This document shows positions 54,520 through 64,000 of a DNA stretch of 64,000 nucleotides, one piece after another. The notes beneath the pieces are model-generated. The model worked only from the letters and a program-made list of their open reading frames with translations. It had not been told where the DNA came from and searched no databases. The stretch is from Pseudooceanicola pacificus (GTDB lineage Bacteria; Pseudomonadota; Alphaproteobacteria; Rhodobacterales; Rhodobacteraceae), in contig NZ_WNXQ01000009.1 in NCBI RefSeq assembly GCF_009789075.1, positions 1 to 64,000 of the forward strand. Direction: 5' to 3'. Position 1 is the stretch's first letter. Each line of letters opens with the position of its first letter. Position numbers and translations under genes: made by a program.

Positions 54520-57363
54520 ATGACGTTCACCCCGACCAGCTATCAGCCCTACGATTTCGCCAACCGCCGCCATATCGGCCCCTCTCCGGCCGAAATGGAG
54601 GAGATGCTGGGCGTCGTCGGCGTTGCGGACCTGGATGCGCTGATCGCCGAGACGGTGCCCGAGGCGATCCGCCAGGCGCAGCCGCTCGACTTCGGCCCGC
54701 CGCTGAGCGAGCAGGAGCTGCTGGTGCACATGCGCGCGGTGTCGAAGAAGAACAAGGCGCTGATCTCGTTGATCGGGCAGGGCTATCACGCCGCGATCAC
54801 GCCTCCGGCGATCAAGCGCAACATCTTTGAAAACCCGGCCTGGTACACGGCCTATACGCCCTATCAGCCCGAGATCTCGCAGGGCCGGCTGGAGGCGCTG
54901 CTGAACTATCAGACGATGATCTGCGACCTGACCGGGCTGGATATCGCCAATGCCTCGCTGCTGGACGAGGCGACGGCGGCGGCCGAGGCGATGACCATGG
55001 CGCAGCGTTCGGCCAAGTCCAAGGCGATGGCGTTTTTCGTGGACGAGGCGCTGCACCCGCAGAACATCGCGGTGATCCGCACCCGGGCGAAACCGCTGGG
55101 GATCGAGATCGTCACCGGCCGCCCCTCGGATCTGGATGCCGCGGCGGTCTTTGGCGCGATCTTCCAGTATCCCGGCACCAACGGCGTGCTGCGCGATTTC
55201 ACGCCGCAGATGGAGGCGCTGCACGCGGCCAAGGCCATCGGCATCGTGATCGCCGACCCGATGGCGCTGTGCCTGCTCAAAGAGCCGGGCGAGATGGGGG
55301 CCGACATCGCCGTGGGCTCCACCCAGCGGTTCGGCGTGCCCATCGGGTATGGCGGCCCGCACGCGGCTTACATGGCCTGCAAGGACGCGCTGAAACGCGC
55401 GATGCCCGGGCGGATCGTGGGCGTGTCCATCGACGCGCGGGGCAACCGGGCCTACCGGCTGGCGCTGCAGACGCGCGAGCAGCATATCCGGCGGGAAAAG
55501 GCCACGTCGAATGTCTGCACCGCGCAGGCGCTGCTGGCGGTCATGGCCTCGATGTACGCGGTGTTCCACGGGCCCGAGGGGCTGAAGGGCATCGCCCAGC
55601 AGATCCATTCGCGCACCGTGCGCATGGCCGAGGGGCTGCGCAAGGCGGGCTTTGACGTCTTTCCCAAGAAGTGTTTCGACACCGTGACGGTCGAGGTCGG
55701 GCCGTTCCAGGGCGCGATCCTGAAATCGGCGGTGGACGAGGGGATCAACCTGCGCAAGGTCGGCGAGACCAAGATCGGCATCACGCTGGACGAATGCACC
55801 CGGCCCGAGACGATCGCCACGGTCTGGCGCGCCTTCGGCATCACCGATGCCGACCCGGACACCGCGCCGGCCTATGACCTGCCCGAGGGGCTGGTGCGCC
55901 GGACGCCTTATCTGACGCACGAGATTTTCCACATGAACCGGGCCGAGACCGAGATGATGCGCTATATGCGCCGCCTCGCCGACCGCGACCTGGCGCTGGA
56001 CCGGGCGATGATCCCGCTGGGCTCCTGCACGATGAAGCTGAACGCGGCGGCCGAGATGATCCCGGTCAGCTGGGACGAATTCGCCGCGCTGCATCCCTTT
56101 GCCCCCGCCGACCAGGCCGAGGGCTATGCCCAGCTGATCGGCGACCTGTCGGCCAAGCTCTGCGAGATCACCGGCTACGCGGCGTTTTCGTTGCAGCCGA
56201 ATTCGGGCGCGCAGGGGGAATATGCCGGGCTGCTGACTATCGCCGCCTATCACGAGGCGCGGGGCGAGGCGGGGCGCAACATCTGCCTGATCCCGGTGTC
56301 GGCGCATGGGACCAACCCGGCCTCGGCCCAGATGGTGGGCTGGAAGGTGGTGCCGGTGAAGTCGCTCGACAATGGCGACATCGACCTGGAGGATTTCCGC
56401 GCCAAGGCGGCGCAGCATGCCGACGCGCTGGCGGGCTGCATGATCACCTATCCCTCGACCCACGGCGTGTTCGAGGAGACGGTGAAGGAGGTCTGCGCGA
56501 TCACCCATGAGCACGGCGGGCAGGTCTATATCGACGGGGCCAACATGAACGCCATGGTGGGCCTGTCCCGGCCCGGCGACCTGGGCGGCGACGTCAGCCA
56601 CCTGAACCTGCACAAGACCTTCTGCATCCCGCATGGCGGCGGCGGCCCCGGCATGGGGCCGATCGGGGTGAAACCGCATCTGGTGCCGCATCTGCCGGGC
56701 CATCCGCATATGGGAACCGAGGGGGCGGTATCCGCCGCGCCCTATGGCTCTCCGTCGATCCTGCCGATCTCTTGGGCCTATTGCCTGATGATGGGCGGGG
56801 CCGGGCTGACCCAGGCGACGCGGGTGGCGATCCTGAACGCGAATTACATCGTGAAGCGGCTGGAGGGCGCCTATGACGTGCTCTACAAGGGCCCGTCGGG
56901 GCGGGTCGCGCATGAATGCATCATCGACACCCGGCCCTTTGCCGAGCTGGGCGTGACGGTGGACGACATCGCCAAGCGGCTGGTCGACTGCGGCTTTCAT
57001 GCGCCGACCATGAGCTTTCCGGTGGCCGGCACGCTGATGGTCGAGCCGACCGAGAGCGAGACCATGGCCGAGCTCGACCGCTTCTGCGACGCGATGCTGG
57101 CGATCCGTGAGGAGATCGCCGAGATCGAGGCCGGGCATGTGGAGGCCGCGGCCTCGCCGCTGAAATTCGCGCCGCATACGGTGGAGGATCTGGTGGGCGA
57201 CTGGGACCGGGCCTATTCGCGCGAGCAGGGCTGTTTCCCGCCGGGCGCCTTCCGGGTCGACAAGTACTGGCCCCCGGTGAACCGGGTGGACAATGCCTGG
57301 GGCGACCGCAACCTGACCTGCACCTGCCCGCCGATGTCCGATTATGCCGAGGCGGCCGAGTAG
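54520..57363 (+). CDS. gcvP: Glycine dehydrogenase (decarboxylating), P protein
   Basis: A 947-residue homodimer-type P protein with both halves in one chain. The PLP Lys lies in the conserved [19 protein letters not shown] loop (~697-715), and the C-half glycine-rich region follows. It decarboxylates glycine and loads the aminomethyl group onto lipoyl-GcvH. AAGGAACCCAG precedes the ATG. Together with gcvT and gcvH it supplies one-carbon units. Confidence 0.96.
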   Translation: MTFTPTSYQPYDFANRRHIGPSPAEMEEMLGVVGVADLDALIAETVPEAIRQAQPLDFGPPLSEQELLVHMRAVSKKNKALISLIGQGYHAAITPPAIKRNIFENPAWYTAYTPYQPEISQGRLEALLNYQTMICDLTGLDIANASLLDEATAAAEAMTMAQRSAKSKAMAFFVDEALHPQNIAVIRTRAKPLGIEIVTGRPSDLDAAAVFGAIFQYPGTNGVLRDFTPQMEALHAAKAIGIVIADPMALCLLKEPGEMGADIAVGSTQRFGVPIGYGGPHAAYMACKDALKRAMPGRIVGVSIDARGNRAYRLALQTREQHIRREKATSNVCTAQALLAVMASMYAVFHGPEGLKGIAQQIHSRTVRMAEGLRKAGFDVFPKKCFDTVTVEVGPFQGAILKSAVDEGINLRKVGETKIGITLDECTRPETIATVWRAFGITDADPDTAPAYDLPEGLVRRTPYLTHEIFHMNRAETEMMRYMRRLADRDLALDRAMIPLGSCTMKLNAAAEMIPVSWDEFAALHPFAPADQAEGYAQLIGDLSAKLCEITGYAAFSLQPNSGAQGEYAGLLTIAAYHEARGEAGRNICLIPVSAHGTNPASAQMVGWKVVPVKSLDNGDIDLEDFRAKAAQHADALAGCMITYPSTHGVFEETVKEVCAITHEHGGQVYIDGANMNAMVGLSRPGDLGGDVSHLNLHKTFCIPHGGGGPGMGPIGVKPHLVPHLPGHPHMGTEGAVSAAPYGSPSILPISWAYCLMMGGAGLTQATRVAILNANYIVKRLEGAYDVLYKGPSGRVAHECIIDTRPFAELGVTVDDIAKRLVDCGFHAPTMSFPVAGTLMVEPTESETMAELDRFCDAMLAIREEIAEIEAGHVEAAASPLKFAPHTVEDLVGDWDRAYSREQGCFPPGAFRVDKYWPPVNRVDNAWGDRNLTCTCPPMSDYAEAAE

Positions 57364-57439
57364 GGGCGGGGGGTTTTCCTGACGGAGCGCCTGCGGCGCA
57401 TGTGATGTTTTGCGCCGCGCATCCGCGCGGCGCGGTTGT

Positions 57440-57472
57440 GCCTCCGGCGGGGATATTTCCGGCCAGAGGAAG
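57440..57472 (+). repeat. Dispersed intergenic repeat, copy C
   Basis: A 33-base copy identical to the one at 18097-18129, between the convergent ends of gcvP and the YbbP-like gene. A palindromic GCGCCGCGC/GCGCGGCGC segment stands just upstream (57411-57434). Confidence 0.75.
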
Positions 57473-57516
57473 GGCGGAACGCCGGGAATTGGTCGGGCGT
57501 TGCGCGGGGCCGGGTG

Positions 57517-60045
57517 TTATTCGCGGGCGCGCAGGACCCTTGCGGGGCGGGCGGCGAGGGGGCGCCAGGCGAAGGCGAGGCCGGCCGCGAAATTGGCGAT
57601 GAGCCCGCCTGCGACGATGGCCAGGGCCGAGGGCCAGATGACGGCGTAGTCCGTCTGCATCACGAAATGGCAGACGGACCAGCCGCCCGCGATGCCCGCG
57701 CCAAGCGCCACGAGGCCTGCGGCGGCGCCGAGGAGGGCGGAGCGCAGCGTCAGGCTGGCGAGGATGCGGGCGCGGGTGGCGCCGAGCGTCTTCAGCACCG
57801 CGGCTTCGTAGACCCTGGCCTTTTCGCCGGACACCGCCGCGCCGATCAGGACGAGGAAGCCGGTGAGCAGGGTGGCCGCCGCGCCGTAGGAGGTGGCGGT
57901 GGCGAGGCCCGAGAGCAGTTCGGACACCCGGTCGATGGCGTCGCGCACGCGGATCGCGGTGATGTTGGGGAACATGTTCGACAGGTCGCGCAGGATCGCG
58001 GCCTCGGCCTGGGGTTCGGCATAGACCGTTGCGATGTAGCTGTGCGGTGCGCCTTCGACGGCGGCGGGGTTCATCGACATGATGAAGCCCATGCCGGCGG
58101 TAGAGAAATCGACATCGCGGAAGCTGGTGAGCGTCGCGGTGATGTCGCGGCCCAGGATGTTGACGGTGATCTCGTCACCCAGTTTCAGGCCCATTTCCGC
58201 GCCTTCCTCGGCGGCGAAGCTGATCTGCGGGGGGCCGTCGTACTCCCTGGGCCACCAGGCCCCGGCCGTCACCTTGGTGGATTCGGGCTTGCTGGCCGAG
58301 TAGGTCACCCCCCGGTCGCCCTGGATGACCCAGTGATCGCCCGCGACCTCGGCCGCCGGGCGGCCGTTGATGCGGGCGATGACGCCGCGCAGCATCGGGG
58401 CGCTCTGGACCCGGGTGACCGCCGGGTCGTCGTCGAGCCGGGCGCGGAAGGCGGGCATCTGGTCCTTCTGGATGTCGACGAAGAAGTAGGAGGGCGCCCG
58501 GTCCGGCAGGTCGCGGGTGATCGCGGCGCGCAGGTTGCCGTCGATCTGGCCGACCGCCGCCAGGACCGAGAGGCCGAGGCCCAGCGAGAGCACCACCGGC
58601 AGGGCGTCGTTGCGCGGCCCGCCGATGGCGGCCAGGGCCCAGCGGAGGGGCGGGCGGCCATTGGCCAGCCCGTGCGCGCGGCGGGCGAGGCGGCGGATGC
58701 CAAGCGCCGCGCCGGCCAGAAGGATCAGCGAGAAGAGGATGCCGCCCGTGGTCCAGAGCGTGAGGACGACATTGCCGGAGAACAGCGCGGCCACGCCCAC
58801 CAACAGGGCCAGCAGCACGGCGATGGCCAGCAGGTAGCGCGGGGCGGGCAGGCTGCGGGCGGCGCCCAGCGAGTCGCGGAACAGGGCGGCGGCGCGGATA
58901 TCCTCGATCCGCGAGAGCGGCGCGAGGGTGAAGATCAGCGCGGTGAGCAGGCCGTAGACAGCGGCCTCGGCCAGGGGGCGGGGGTAGAGGCCGAAGACCG
59001 CCGGGATCGGAAGCTGGGCCGTGATCGCCGGGGCAAGCGCGATCGGCAGGCCCGCCCCGAGGGCCAGGCCGATGGCGATGCCGACAAGGGAGAGGGCGCC
59101 GATCTGCATGAAATAGGTCAGGAAGATTGTCGACCGGTCGGCGCCGAGGGTGCGCAGGGTGGCGATCACGCCGGTCTTGTCGGCCAGGTAGCCGCGCACC
59201 GAGGCCGAGACGCCGACGCCGCCCACGGCCAGTCCCGAGAGACCCACGAGGATCAGAAAACTGCCCAGCCGTTCGACAAATTCCGCCACGCCGGGGGCGC
59301 CGTTGCGCGCGTCGCGCCAGCGCATGCCCGAGGTTTCGAACCGCGCCTGCGCGGTGTCGGCGGCGGTGGCGAGGTCGGTGCCGGGGGGCAGGTCCAGGCG
59401 GTATTTCGAATCGAACAGCGTGCCGGGGGCAAGCAGGCCCGAGGCGTCGAGCGCCGCGCGCCGCACGATGGTGCGGGGGCCGAGGCCGAACCCGGCAGTG
59501 GCGGCGTCGGGCTCGCGCTCCAGCGCGGCCATGAGGACGAATTCCGTGTCGCCCAGGCGGAAGGTGTCGCCGGGGGCAATCCCCAGCCGGTCGCTCAGCA
59601 GCGGCTCCATCACCGCGCCGGGGCGGCCGTCACGGCCCGCTAGCGCCACGTCCAGCGGCATATCGGGGGTCAGGGCGACCGTGCCGACCAGCGGGTAGGC
59701 GTCGTCGACCGCCTTGACCTGGGTGAGGCCGCGTTCGGCTTCCTCCCCGCGCTGGACCACGGCCATCGAACGGAAATCGGCGATTTCCGAGACCTGCGCC
59801 GCGGTTTCGTCCATCCAGGCGCGTTCCTCGGGCGTGGCGAAGCGGTAGGTGAAGGACATCTCGGCATCGCCGCCGAGCAGGGCCGCGCCTTCCTGCGCCA
59901 GCCCGGCTTCGATCGAGGCGCGCACGGTGCCGACCCCGGCGATGGCGGCGACGCCAAGCGCAAGGCAGGCCAGCAGGATGCGAAAACCCCGGGTGCCGCC
60001 GCGCAACTCGCGCGCTGCGATGCGGGCGGCGTTGCGCAGGCTCAT
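57517..60045 (-). CDS. FtsX-like ABC permease (YbbP type)
   Basis: An 842-residue protein with an FtsX/MacB layout: N-terminal membrane helix (~22-42), a large periplasmic part, then three helices near 250-380, a middle pair near 400-455, another periplasmic part and three final helices (~715-830) with EAAVLKTLGATRARI, the coupling-helix motif of FtsX permeases. With the YbbA-like ATPase it forms a mechanotransmission-type ABC unit. It overlaps ybbA by 4 bases. Its cargo is unknown; the neighbour TesA-like gene matches the ybbA-ybbP-tesA arrangement of other proteobacteria. Confidence 0.85.
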   Translation of the reverse strand: MSLRNAARIAARELRGGTRGFRILLACLALGVAAIAGVGTVRASIEAGLAQEGAALLGGDAEMSFTYRFATPEERAWMDETAAQVSEIADFRSMAVVQRGEEAERGLTQVKAVDDAYPLVGTVALTPDMPLDVALAGRDGRPGAVMEPLLSDRLGIAPGDTFRLGDTEFVLMAALEREPDAATAGFGLGPRTIVRRAALDASGLLAPGTLFDSKYRLDLPPGTDLATAADTAQARFETSGMRWRDARNGAPGVAEFVERLGSFLILVGLSGLAVGGVGVSASVRGYLADKTGVIATLRTLGADRSTIFLTYFMQIGALSLVGIAIGLALGAGLPIALAPAITAQLPIPAVFGLYPRPLAEAAVYGLLTALIFTLAPLSRIEDIRAAALFRDSLGAARSLPAPRYLLAIAVLLALLVGVAALFSGNVVLTLWTTGGILFSLILLAGAALGIRRLARRAHGLANGRPPLRWALAAIGGPRNDALPVVLSLGLGLSVLAAVGQIDGNLRAAITRDLPDRAPSYFFVDIQKDQMPAFRARLDDDPAVTRVQSAPMLRGVIARINGRPAAEVAGDHWVIQGDRGVTYSASKPESTKVTAGAWWPREYDGPPQISFAAEEGAEMGLKLGDEITVNILGRDITATLTSFRDVDFSTAGMGFIMSMNPAAVEGAPHSYIATVYAEPQAEAAILRDLSNMFPNITAIRVRDAIDRVSELLSGLATATSYGAAATLLTGFLVLIGAAVSGEKARVYEAAVLKTLGATRARILASLTLRSALLGAAAGLVALGAGIAGGWSVCHFVMQTDYAVIWPSALAIVAGGLIANFAAGLAFAWRPLAARPARVLRARE

Positions 60046-60737
60046 TCGGCGGCCCGGCCGAGGGCGTCGCCCTCGATCCGCCCGTCGCGCAGGCGGATCA
60101 CCCGGTCGCAGCGGCGGGCCAGTTCCGGGGCATGGGTGACCAGCACCAGCGTGGCCCCTTGCCGGTCGCGCAGGTCGAAGAGCAGGTCGATGATCGCGGC
60201 GCCGTTCGCCTCGTCCAGGTTGCCGGTGGGTTCGTCCGCCAGCAGGATCTCGGGGCGCGGCGCCATGGCGCGGGCCAGGGCCACGCGCTGCTGTTCGCCG
60301 CCTGACATCTGGCTGGGATAATGCCCCGCCCGGTGGCCCAGGCCCACGGCGTCAAGTTCGGCCCGCGCGCGGGTCATGGCGTCGCGGTGACCGGCCAGTT
60401 CCAGCGGGGTGGCGACGTTTTCCAGCGCGGTCATTGTCGGAATCAGGTGGAAGGATTGGAAGACCACCCCCATATGATCTCTGCGGAACCGGGCCAGCGC
60501 ATCCTCGCCCATCCCGGTCAGATCGTGGCCAAGCGCGGCAATCCGCCCGCCGGTGGCACGCTCCAGCCCGCCCATGAGCATGAGGAGAGACGATTTGCCA
60601 GAACCAGATGGCCCGACCAGCCCCAGGGTGTCCCCGCGCGCCACGTCCAGCGTGATGCCGTGCAGGATATCGACCCGCCCCGCGTTGCCGTCGAGCGAAA
60701 GGCGGATGTCTTCGAGGCGGAGTATGGGGTCTGTCAT
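60042..60737 (-). CDS. ABC ATPase (YbbA type)
   Basis: A 231-residue ATPase of the LolD/MacB class. Walker A GPSGSGKSS (~40-48), signature MSGGEQQRVALARA (~143-156), Walker B ILLADEPTGNLD (~164-175), H-loop VTHAPEL. It powers the FtsX-like permease encoded next. Its start codon overlaps that of the divergent TesA-like gene in the shared CATG. Confidence 0.88.
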   Translation of the reverse strand: MTDPILRLEDIRLSLDGNAGRVDILHGITLDVARGDTLGLVGPSGSGKSSLLMLMGGLERATGGRIAALGHDLTGMGEDALARFRRDHMGVVFQSFHLIPTMTALENVATPLELAGHRDAMTRARAELDAVGLGHRAGHYPSQMSGGEQQRVALARAMAPRPEILLADEPTGNLDEANGAAIIDLLFDLRDRQGATLVLVTHAPELARRCDRVIRLRDGRIEGDALGRAAE

Positions 60738-61419
60738 GCGTCTTTGCCGGTTGGTCCTGGGCTATGGTTCATATGGGGGGCGTGCCCTTGCCCGCAAGGC
60801 GATGGTGGCAATTCTCTGCATCGCCGCGCTGCCCGCGATGGCCGAAACCACGGTGCTGGCGCTTGGCGATTCGCTGACCCAGGGCTATGGGCTGAGGCAG
60901 GCGGACGGCTTCGTGCCGCAGCTCGAAGGCTGGCTGAAGGCGCAGGGCGAGGACGTGCGGGTGATCAACGGCGGCGTTTCGGGCGACACCACGCGGGGCG
61001 GGCGCGCCCGGGTGGACTGGTCGCTGACGCCCGAGGTCGACGCGATGATCGTGACGCTGGGTGGCAACGATATTCTGCGCGGGACCGACCCCAAGGCCAC
61101 GCGCGAGAATCTGGATTACATCCTCGACGCCGCCGATGCCAAGGGTGTGCCGGTGCTGCTGATCGGGCTCTATGCCTCGCGCAATTACGGCGACAGTTTC
61201 AAGCAGGCCTTCGACGCGATCCACCCCGAACTGGCGCAGGAGCATGGCGCACTGTACGAGCCGAATTTCTTTCAGGGGCTGGCGGGGGATGACGGGGATC
61301 CCTCGGTCTATCGCCAGTGGATGCAGGCCGACGGCATCCACCCCAATGCCGAGGGGGTGAAGCGGATCGTCGCCCGGATCGGGCCGAGGGTCGAAGAGCT
61401 GATCGCCCGCGTCAAATAG
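60736..61419 (+). CDS. Exported SGNH esterase/thioesterase, TesA-like
   Basis: A 227-residue SGNH hydrolase with the blocks LALGDSLTQGYG (nucleophile Ser), NGGVSGDTT, LGGNDILRG and DGIHPNAEG, giving the Ser-Gly-Asn-His set. The N-terminal ~36 residues form a Sec signal ending LPAMA. It cleaves acyl esters or thioesters in the periplasm. Start is uncertain between 60736 and an ATG at 60802 (shorter signal); I chose the first because it has GGGGT before it. It is divergent from the ybbA-ybbP pair. Confidence 0.85.
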   Translation: MRLCRLVLGYGSYGGRALARKAMVAILCIAALPAMAETTVLALGDSLTQGYGLRQADGFVPQLEGWLKAQGEDVRVINGGVSGDTTRGGRARVDWSLTPEVDAMIVTLGGNDILRGTDPKATRENLDYILDAADAKGVPVLLIGLYASRNYGDSFKQAFDAIHPELAQEHGALYEPNFFQGLAGDDGDPSVYRQWMQADGIHPNAEGVKRIVARIGPRVEELIARVK

Positions 61420-61498
61420 CCCAACGCGCCACGCCCGGCAGAGGGTGCCGCCACGTGGACCGGCGCGCCGGTGGTCCCGCGCGGGGCCCGAAACGCAG

Positions 61499-61527
61499 AC
61501 GGCCCCGGCATTGCCTGCCGGGGCCGT
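61499..61527. terminator. Shared terminator between tesA-like and csp genes
   Basis: ACGGCCCCGGCA / TGCCGGGGCCGT, a 12-bp perfect stem with a 5-base loop, between two convergent genes. On the minus side CTGCGTTTCG follows, a short T-run. Confidence 0.75.
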
Positions 61528-61549
61528 CCGTCATCGGGATGCGCCGATC

Positions 61550-61756
61550 TTAGTCGAGCGCCAGGTTCACCGCCGACTCGCGGCCGTCGCGGCCGGGCTG
61601 AATGTCGAAGGTGACCTTCTGGTTGTCGGCCAGGCCGGTCAGGCCCGAACGCTCGACAGCGGAAATGTGGACAAAAACGTCCTTGCTGCCGCCTTCGGGC
61701 GCGATGAAGCCGTAGCCTTTAGTCGTGTTGAACCATTTGACGGTGCCTTTGGCCAT
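61550..61756 (-). CDS. Cold-shock protein (CspA family)
   Basis: A 68-residue cold-shock domain protein. RNP1 is KGYGFIAPE (~13-21), RNP2 is VFVHISAVE (~28-36). It binds single-stranded nucleic acids as an RNA chaperone. CAGGAGT lies 8 bases before the ATG. A long leader of about 115 bases precedes it, common for csp genes. Confidence 0.93.
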   Translation of the reverse strand: MAKGTVKWFNTTKGYGFIAPEGGSKDVFVHISAVERSGLTGLADNQKVTFDIQPGRDGRESAVNLALD

Positions 61757-61874
61757 CGTCGTTACTCCTGTAATAACTGCCCGCGGGAGTGCGGCAGGTC
61801 GGCTCGTCAGTGCAGCATCGATTGACTGAGCCGAGGACGGAGCAGGTGGTCGAATGAGATAACTCGCGTCCCTT

Positions 61875-61903
61875 AATATGCCATTCTGCCTTACGTGGTG
61901 CAA
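61875..61903 (-). promoter_or_regulatory. Promoter of the cold-shock gene
   Basis: On the minus strand TTGCAC (61898-61903), 17 bases, CATATT (61875-61880). Leader of roughly 110 bases. Confidence 0.6.
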
Positions 61904-61957
61904 GGGTCGGTCACCCGGATCCGGGGTTCCGAGCGGGAAAACCGCCACCATGCCGGG

Positions 61958-63130
61958 TCACGCGCCGCTGCGGTTCCCGGGGCGGATGCTGCGCCACAGA
62001 AAGGCCGGAAACCGCCACAGCGTGGCGCGGGCCATTTCGGGATATTCGATCTCGCCGGCCAGCAGCCGCAGGTAGAGATGGCGCAGCTGGCCCGACCGGC
62101 GGAAGGCCGCGACAAAGCTGCCGCGGAACGGGCGGGCAAAGATCATCAGCCGGATCGCCCGGGCCTGGCGCAGGGCGCGGTGCATCGGGCGCAGGCTGCG
62201 GCGATAACGGGCCAGGGCGGTTTCGGGACGCCCCTCGCGCAGGGCGGCGGCAGCGGCCAGGGCGGCCAGCTGGCCGCTTTTCATCGCATAGGCGATGCCC
62301 TCGCCGGTGATCGGATCGACCAGCCCGGCCGCGTCCCCGGCCAGCAGGGTGCGGCCCCGCCCCGGCACCCGGCGAAAGTCGCCGAAGGGCAGGAACTGCC
62401 CCTTGGCCTTCTGGTCGGGATCCTGCCCCAGCAGGGTCAGGTAGCTGCGCATCATCGCCTTCATGTCGGCGTTGCGCGCCAGCACGCCGCCAACCCCGAT
62501 GGTCGAGCTGCAGGTCTTGGGGAAATGCCAGCCATAGCCCCAGTCCGCCGCGCCGAAGTCGATCCTGACGGGCGCCTCGGCATTGTCCGGGGCGGCGGGG
62601 GCCTCGACCTCCAGCCCGAAGCCGATGCGCCCCCGGTCGAAGGCCTGCCCGAACAGCGCGCGGGCCACCATGCTGTTGACCCCGTCCGCACCCAGCACCA
62701 GAGGGGCCGTCAACTCCGCACCGTCCTCCAGCACGACCTGCCCGGCCTCCGGGTCCAGCCGCGCCACGGGGCGTCCGGTGAAATCCGCCGCCCCGGCGGC
62801 CAGGGCGCGGGCGCAGATCTCGGTGTCCAGCACGCGGCGCATGGTCAGGTGCAGCGGCGGGATGCCGTCGATCCGGCCCAGATCGGTGCCGTGGGCGTGG
62901 AACGAGACCGAATGATGGGTCTCGATCTGCCCCGGTTCGGGCGGGGTGCCGAATATTTCGCAGAAATATTGGTGGCTGCGCCCGGTGAAGCCGCCTCCGC
63001 ACAGCTTGTCGCGCGGAAAGGCATGGCGGTCGACCAGCGCCACGGTCAGACCGGCGCGCGCGGCGGTGAAGGCCGCGGCGCCACCCGCGGGCCCGGCGCC
63101 GATCACGATCAGATCGAACCGCGCCTTCAC
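61958..63130 (-). CDS. Geranylgeranyl reductase-family flavoprotein
   Basis: A 390-residue FAD enzyme of the GGR family. Rossmann loop [12 protein letters not shown] (~9-20), DKLCGGGFTGRS (~41-52), a second FAD motif GDAAGLVDPITGEGI (~289-303) and the C-terminal basic region. Members reduce isoprenoid double bonds in chlorophyll or archaeal lipids; no photosynthesis genes are in view, so the substrate is open. It overlaps the lipoprotein hydrolase by 4 bases and is read after it. Confidence 0.8.
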   Translation of the reverse strand: MKARFDLIVIGAGPAGGAAAFTAARAGLTVALVDRHAFPRDKLCGGGFTGRSHQYFCEIFGTPPEPGQIETHHSVSFHAHGTDLGRIDGIPPLHLTMRRVLDTEICARALAAGAADFTGRPVARLDPEAGQVVLEDGAELTAPLVLGADGVNSMVARALFGQAFDRGRIGFGLEVEAPAAPDNAEAPVRIDFGAADWGYGWHFPKTCSSTIGVGGVLARNADMKAMMRSYLTLLGQDPDQKAKGQFLPFGDFRRVPGRGRTLLAGDAAGLVDPITGEGIAYAMKSGQLAALAAAAALREGRPETALARYRRSLRPMHRALRQARAIRLMIFARPFRGSFVAAFRRSGQLRHLYLRLLAGEIEYPEMARATLWRFPAFLWRSIRPGNRSGA

Positions 63131-64000
63131 CCGCCCGGGCCCAGGCCGAAGAAGCCCCGGATCTCGTCGAACAGCCGGTCCTCGGTCACGTAGAGCAGGT
63201 GCCCCTCGTTGGGATAGACGCGGATGCCGTCGGCGGGGATGCGTCCGGCCAGCCGCTCGGTATCCTTCAGGGAAAAGACCGAATCCGTCGCCCCGTGAAA
63301 CACCCCGATATGCGCCGCGCGCAGCTTGGGGTCGTCACGCGGCAGGGTCCAGGTCATCAGATCGCTGGTATGGGCCAGCGTCAGCTTCAGCCTGGGCGTG
63401 CCGAACCGGCCTTTCTGGCGCATGGCCAGTTCTTCGCTGCGGGCGGCCAGCTCCTTGTTCTCCAGGTGTTTGCGGCCATAGAGCAGGGTGCGGTAATTCT
63501 CCAGCCAGGTCTCGTCCAGCGTCTTGCCGTTGGACCGGCCCATGGCCTTGAGCACGTCGAAGAAGCCCTCGACCGAGGCCTTGACCGCCGCGGGGAACGG
63601 CCCTGCGGTCGACACCAGCGCGATGTCCACATCCGGGGTCTTCAGGCGGCGGGCGGCCTCCAGCGCGATCGGCCCGCCGGTGGAGAAGCCGATGAGGTAG
63701 ACCTCACGCACCTCCATCTTGGTCAGCACCTCGGCGATCAGCTCTCCGGCCGCCTCGATATCGACGCGGTGGTCCAGCTTCATCCCGTCGAGGCCGGGAA
63801 AGCGATAGGCCATCACCGTGCTGTCGGGCACGTTCCAGTCCAGCACCGGCGCATACATGTTGACCGAGGCCATGGCCCCCGGGATCACCACGATGGCCTT
63901 GCCCACGCCCTTGTGCAGCTTGCCGTCATGCACGATGGGCATCACCTCGGCCTCCTGGGCCGTGGGCAAGGTCGAGCATCCGGCCAGCAGCGCGGCGCAG
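63127..64000 (-). CDS. Lipoprotein alpha/beta hydrolase (start outside window)
   Basis: At least 290 residues, 5' end missing. The visible end of the signal reads CAALLAGC, a lipobox (L-A-G-C), so the mature protein is a lipoprotein anchored on the envelope. The hydrolase core follows: VVIPGAMASVNMYAP, nucleophile elbow GFSTGGP, a late Asp in ATDSVF, and catalytic His in NEGHLLY. A TTG at 63969 could mimic a start but lies inside the mature N-terminus. Esterase or lipase function is inferred. Confidence 0.78.
   Translation of the reverse strand, partial: CAALLAGCSTLPTAQEAEVMPIVHDGKLHKGVGKAIVVIPGAMASVNMYAPVLDWNVPDSTVMAYRFPGLDGMKLDHRVDIEAAGELIAEVLTKMEVREVYLIGFSTGGPIALEAARRLKTPDVDIALVSTAGPFPAAVKASVEGFFDVLKAMGRSNGKTLDETWLENYRTLLYGRKHLENKELAARSEELAMRQKGRFGTPRLKLTLAHTSDLMTWTLPRDDPKLRAAHIGVFHGATDSVFSLKDTERLAGRIPADGIRVYPNEGHLLYVTEDRLFDEIRGFFGLGPGG

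Noticed and set aside
54469-57177. About 900-codon frame opposite gcvP
   Set aside because: Antisense shadow of gcvP; same low-complexity composition.
57436-59643. 735-codon plus-strand frame opposite the YbbP-like gene
   Set aside because: The minus-strand FtsX-type permease has clear membrane topology; the plus frame begins inside an intergenic repeat and has no homology I recognise.

Overview
The window is a stretch of GC-rich bacterial chromosome from an alphaproteobacterium, most likely a member of the Rhodobacterales (Roseobacter/Paracoccus type). The reasons are the SAM/SAH-type riboswitch before metK, the irr-fabA-fabB-fabI neighbourhood, the blocks miaB/phoH-ybeY-corC-lnt-metK-trmB, aroA-cmk/rpsA-ihfB-lapA-trpF and gcvT-gcvH-gcvP, and the codon use. 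I saw no phage, insertion sequence, CRISPR array or plasmid function. Most genes are housekeeping, and the accessory features are small cassettes inserted into conserved blocks.

Layout, left to right. 1-3373 (minus): start of ftsK (cut by the window edge), a DapC-like aminotransferase and an amidase. 3489-4709: a UbiH-type FAD hydroxylase. 4974-14665: a ten-gene Liv-type ABC import operon bracketed by an acyl-CoA ligase and a phenylacetate-CoA-ligase-like protein, with three unrecognised small exported or membrane genes among the transporter genes. 14704-16374: an exported protein with a caspase-like domain that lacks its cysteine. 16718-16991 (minus): L36 and tRNA-Val. 17151-21094: an N-formylglutamate amidohydrolase-like protein, DinB, a Nudix hydrolase, PyrF and a small conserved protein. 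21301-23919: clpB with a clear heat-shock promoter. 23984-25562 (minus): irr, a LuxR-type regulator and a second LuxR protein reduced to its DNA-binding domain. 25765-28340: fabA-fabB-fabI.

28622-33014: a possible glycosyltransferase, miaB, and three exported proteins, two of which share an unusual WVDPxGCxHW motif. 33104-40106: phoH, ybeY, corC, lnt, a SAM/SAH riboswitch, metK, doxX and trmB. 40294-42279: aroA-cmk. 42444-46388: four translationally coupled genes that resemble the mycobacterial decaprenylphosphoryl-D-arabinose pathway (a HAD-UbiA fusion, GtrA, DprE1-like and DprE2-like proteins), placed between cmk and rpsA. 46932-50727: rpsA, ihfB, lapA, trpF and an acetyltransferase. 50739-51835: a gamma-glutamylcyclotransferase-like gene and an NsrR-like regulator with an FNR-type box. 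51903-57363: a tandem glycine riboswitch and the glycine cleavage genes, interrupted by two small genes. 57517-64000: an YbbAP-type ABC system, a TesA-like esterase, a cold-shock protein, a geranylgeranyl-reductase-like flavoprotein and a lipoprotein hydrolase cut by the window edge.

The most interesting unit is the DprE-like cassette, which predicts polyprenyl-phosphate-linked D-arabinose (or a related pentose) synthesis in a marine-type alphaproteobacterium. Next are the Irr/LuxR/HTH-only LuxR operon, the paired WVDP-motif proteins, and an intergenic repeat with two identical 33-base copies and two diverged ones.
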